From assembly GCA_017940085.1 (NCBI GenBank), contig JAGAZK010000257.1, positions 1 through 8,448 on the forward strand: a DNA stretch of 8,448 nt, in the 5' to 3' direction. The stretch comes from Campylobacter sp. (GTDB taxonomy: Bacteria; Campylobacterota; Campylobacteria; Campylobacterales; Campylobacteraceae). Below the pieces are notes generated by a model. It ran no database searches. It worked only from the letters and a program-made list of their open reading frames with translations, and was not told the DNA's origin. A program made the position numbers and the translations under genes. Shown here piece after piece: positions 6,215-8,448 of this stretch (positions are counted from its first letter, which is position 1; the number at the start of each line of letters is the position of its first letter).

Positions 6215-6268
6215 ATTTTTGCACAATAATCACAACTATATCGGCATAAAAAATAATTTTTTAAATTT

Positions 6269-6274
6269 ATTATA
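6269..6274 (-). promoter_or_regulatory. Candidate -10 element for the two-gene exported/EF-hand unit
   Basis: TATAAT on the minus strand is an exact match, 66 nt before the ATG at 6202, and would give a leader of about 60 nt. A second candidate, TATAGT at 6240-6235, lies nearer and would give about 26 nt. The sequence does not decide between them. Confidence 0.4.
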
Positions 6275-6303
6275 TAAATATTTGTGATTTAAGTCTTTAG
6301 TTA

Positions 6304-6350
6304 TGGATTTAAATTTATTTGCTGGTTTGTAGCAAATAAATTTAAATCCA
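6304..6350. repeat. Perfect 20-bp inverted repeat with 7-nt loop in the ychF downstream gap
   Basis: Arms 6304-6323 (TGGATTTAAATTTATTTGCT) and 6331-6350 are exact reverse complements around GGTTTGT. The stem is AT-rich but capped by GC pairs at both ends. It begins 18 nt beyond the ychF stop on the minus strand. No T-run follows on either strand, so it is an atypical terminator; transcript 3'-end protection is an alternative. A second palindrome, TCCAAATTTGGA (6347-6358), overlaps the outer end of the right arm. The rest of the 166-nt gap holds the downstream promoter and nothing coding. Confidence 0.8.
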
Positions 6351-6368
6351 AATTTGGAGTAAATTTAT

Positions 6369-8448
<2,080 letters not shown>

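Noticed and set aside
6203..6226. N-terminal extension of the exported protein beginning with TTG at 6226
   Set aside because: The perfect AAGGAG would lie inside the coding region, and the extension would push charged residues ahead of a clean Sec signal.

Overview
The window is AT-rich Campylobacterota DNA, most likely from a Campylobacter species. The evidence is a 70-residue S21 ending in the Campylobacter-type tail, a SurA-like periplasmic protein divergent from a glutamyl-tRNA synthetase (the arrangement I recall for Cj1289/gltX2 in C. jejuni), and pepA next to ychF (recalled as Cj0929/Cj0930). The first gene is a HycI-type hydrogenase maturation protease, which suggests a species with a group 4 [NiFe] hydrogenase (hyc/hyf type). 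I cannot name the species. No tRNA, rRNA, CRISPR array, insertion sequence or phage gene is visible.

Layout: 1-393 (+) is the 3' part of hycI. It converges on rpsU (405-617, -), and a hairpin at 375-397 spans the hycI stop codon. Upstream of rpsU on the same strand is a SurA-like periplasmic chaperone gene (719-1543, -). This gene is divergent from gltX (1610-2989, +), and the two share a 66-nt region with opposed promoter-like elements. gltX converges on a two-gene minus-strand unit that I do not recognise as a named system. First transcribed is 5096-6202, a Sec-exported protein with a LamG/concanavalin-like region. Next is 3054-5087, a 677-residue cysteine-free protein with two pairs of EF-hand-like loops; its SD sequence overlaps the stop codon of the upstream gene. 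A 166-nt spacer with a perfect 20-bp inverted repeat separates this unit from the pepA-ychF operon (8448-6369, -), whose genes overlap by 4 nt (ATGA).

Most genes are housekeeping: translation (rpsU, gltX), a ribosome-linked ATPase (ychF), a cytosolic aminopeptidase (pepA) and outer-membrane protein folding (SurA-like). The accessory content is the 3054-6202 pair. The exported member carries four D-x-N-x-S/T sequons of the type used by Campylobacter PglB, two of them inside a heptad-spaced tryptophan repeat. The second member has RTX/FrpC-style calcium loops and a duplicated C-terminal motif. I infer a calcium-binding surface or secreted pair. No homology search was possible, so novelty is unproven.
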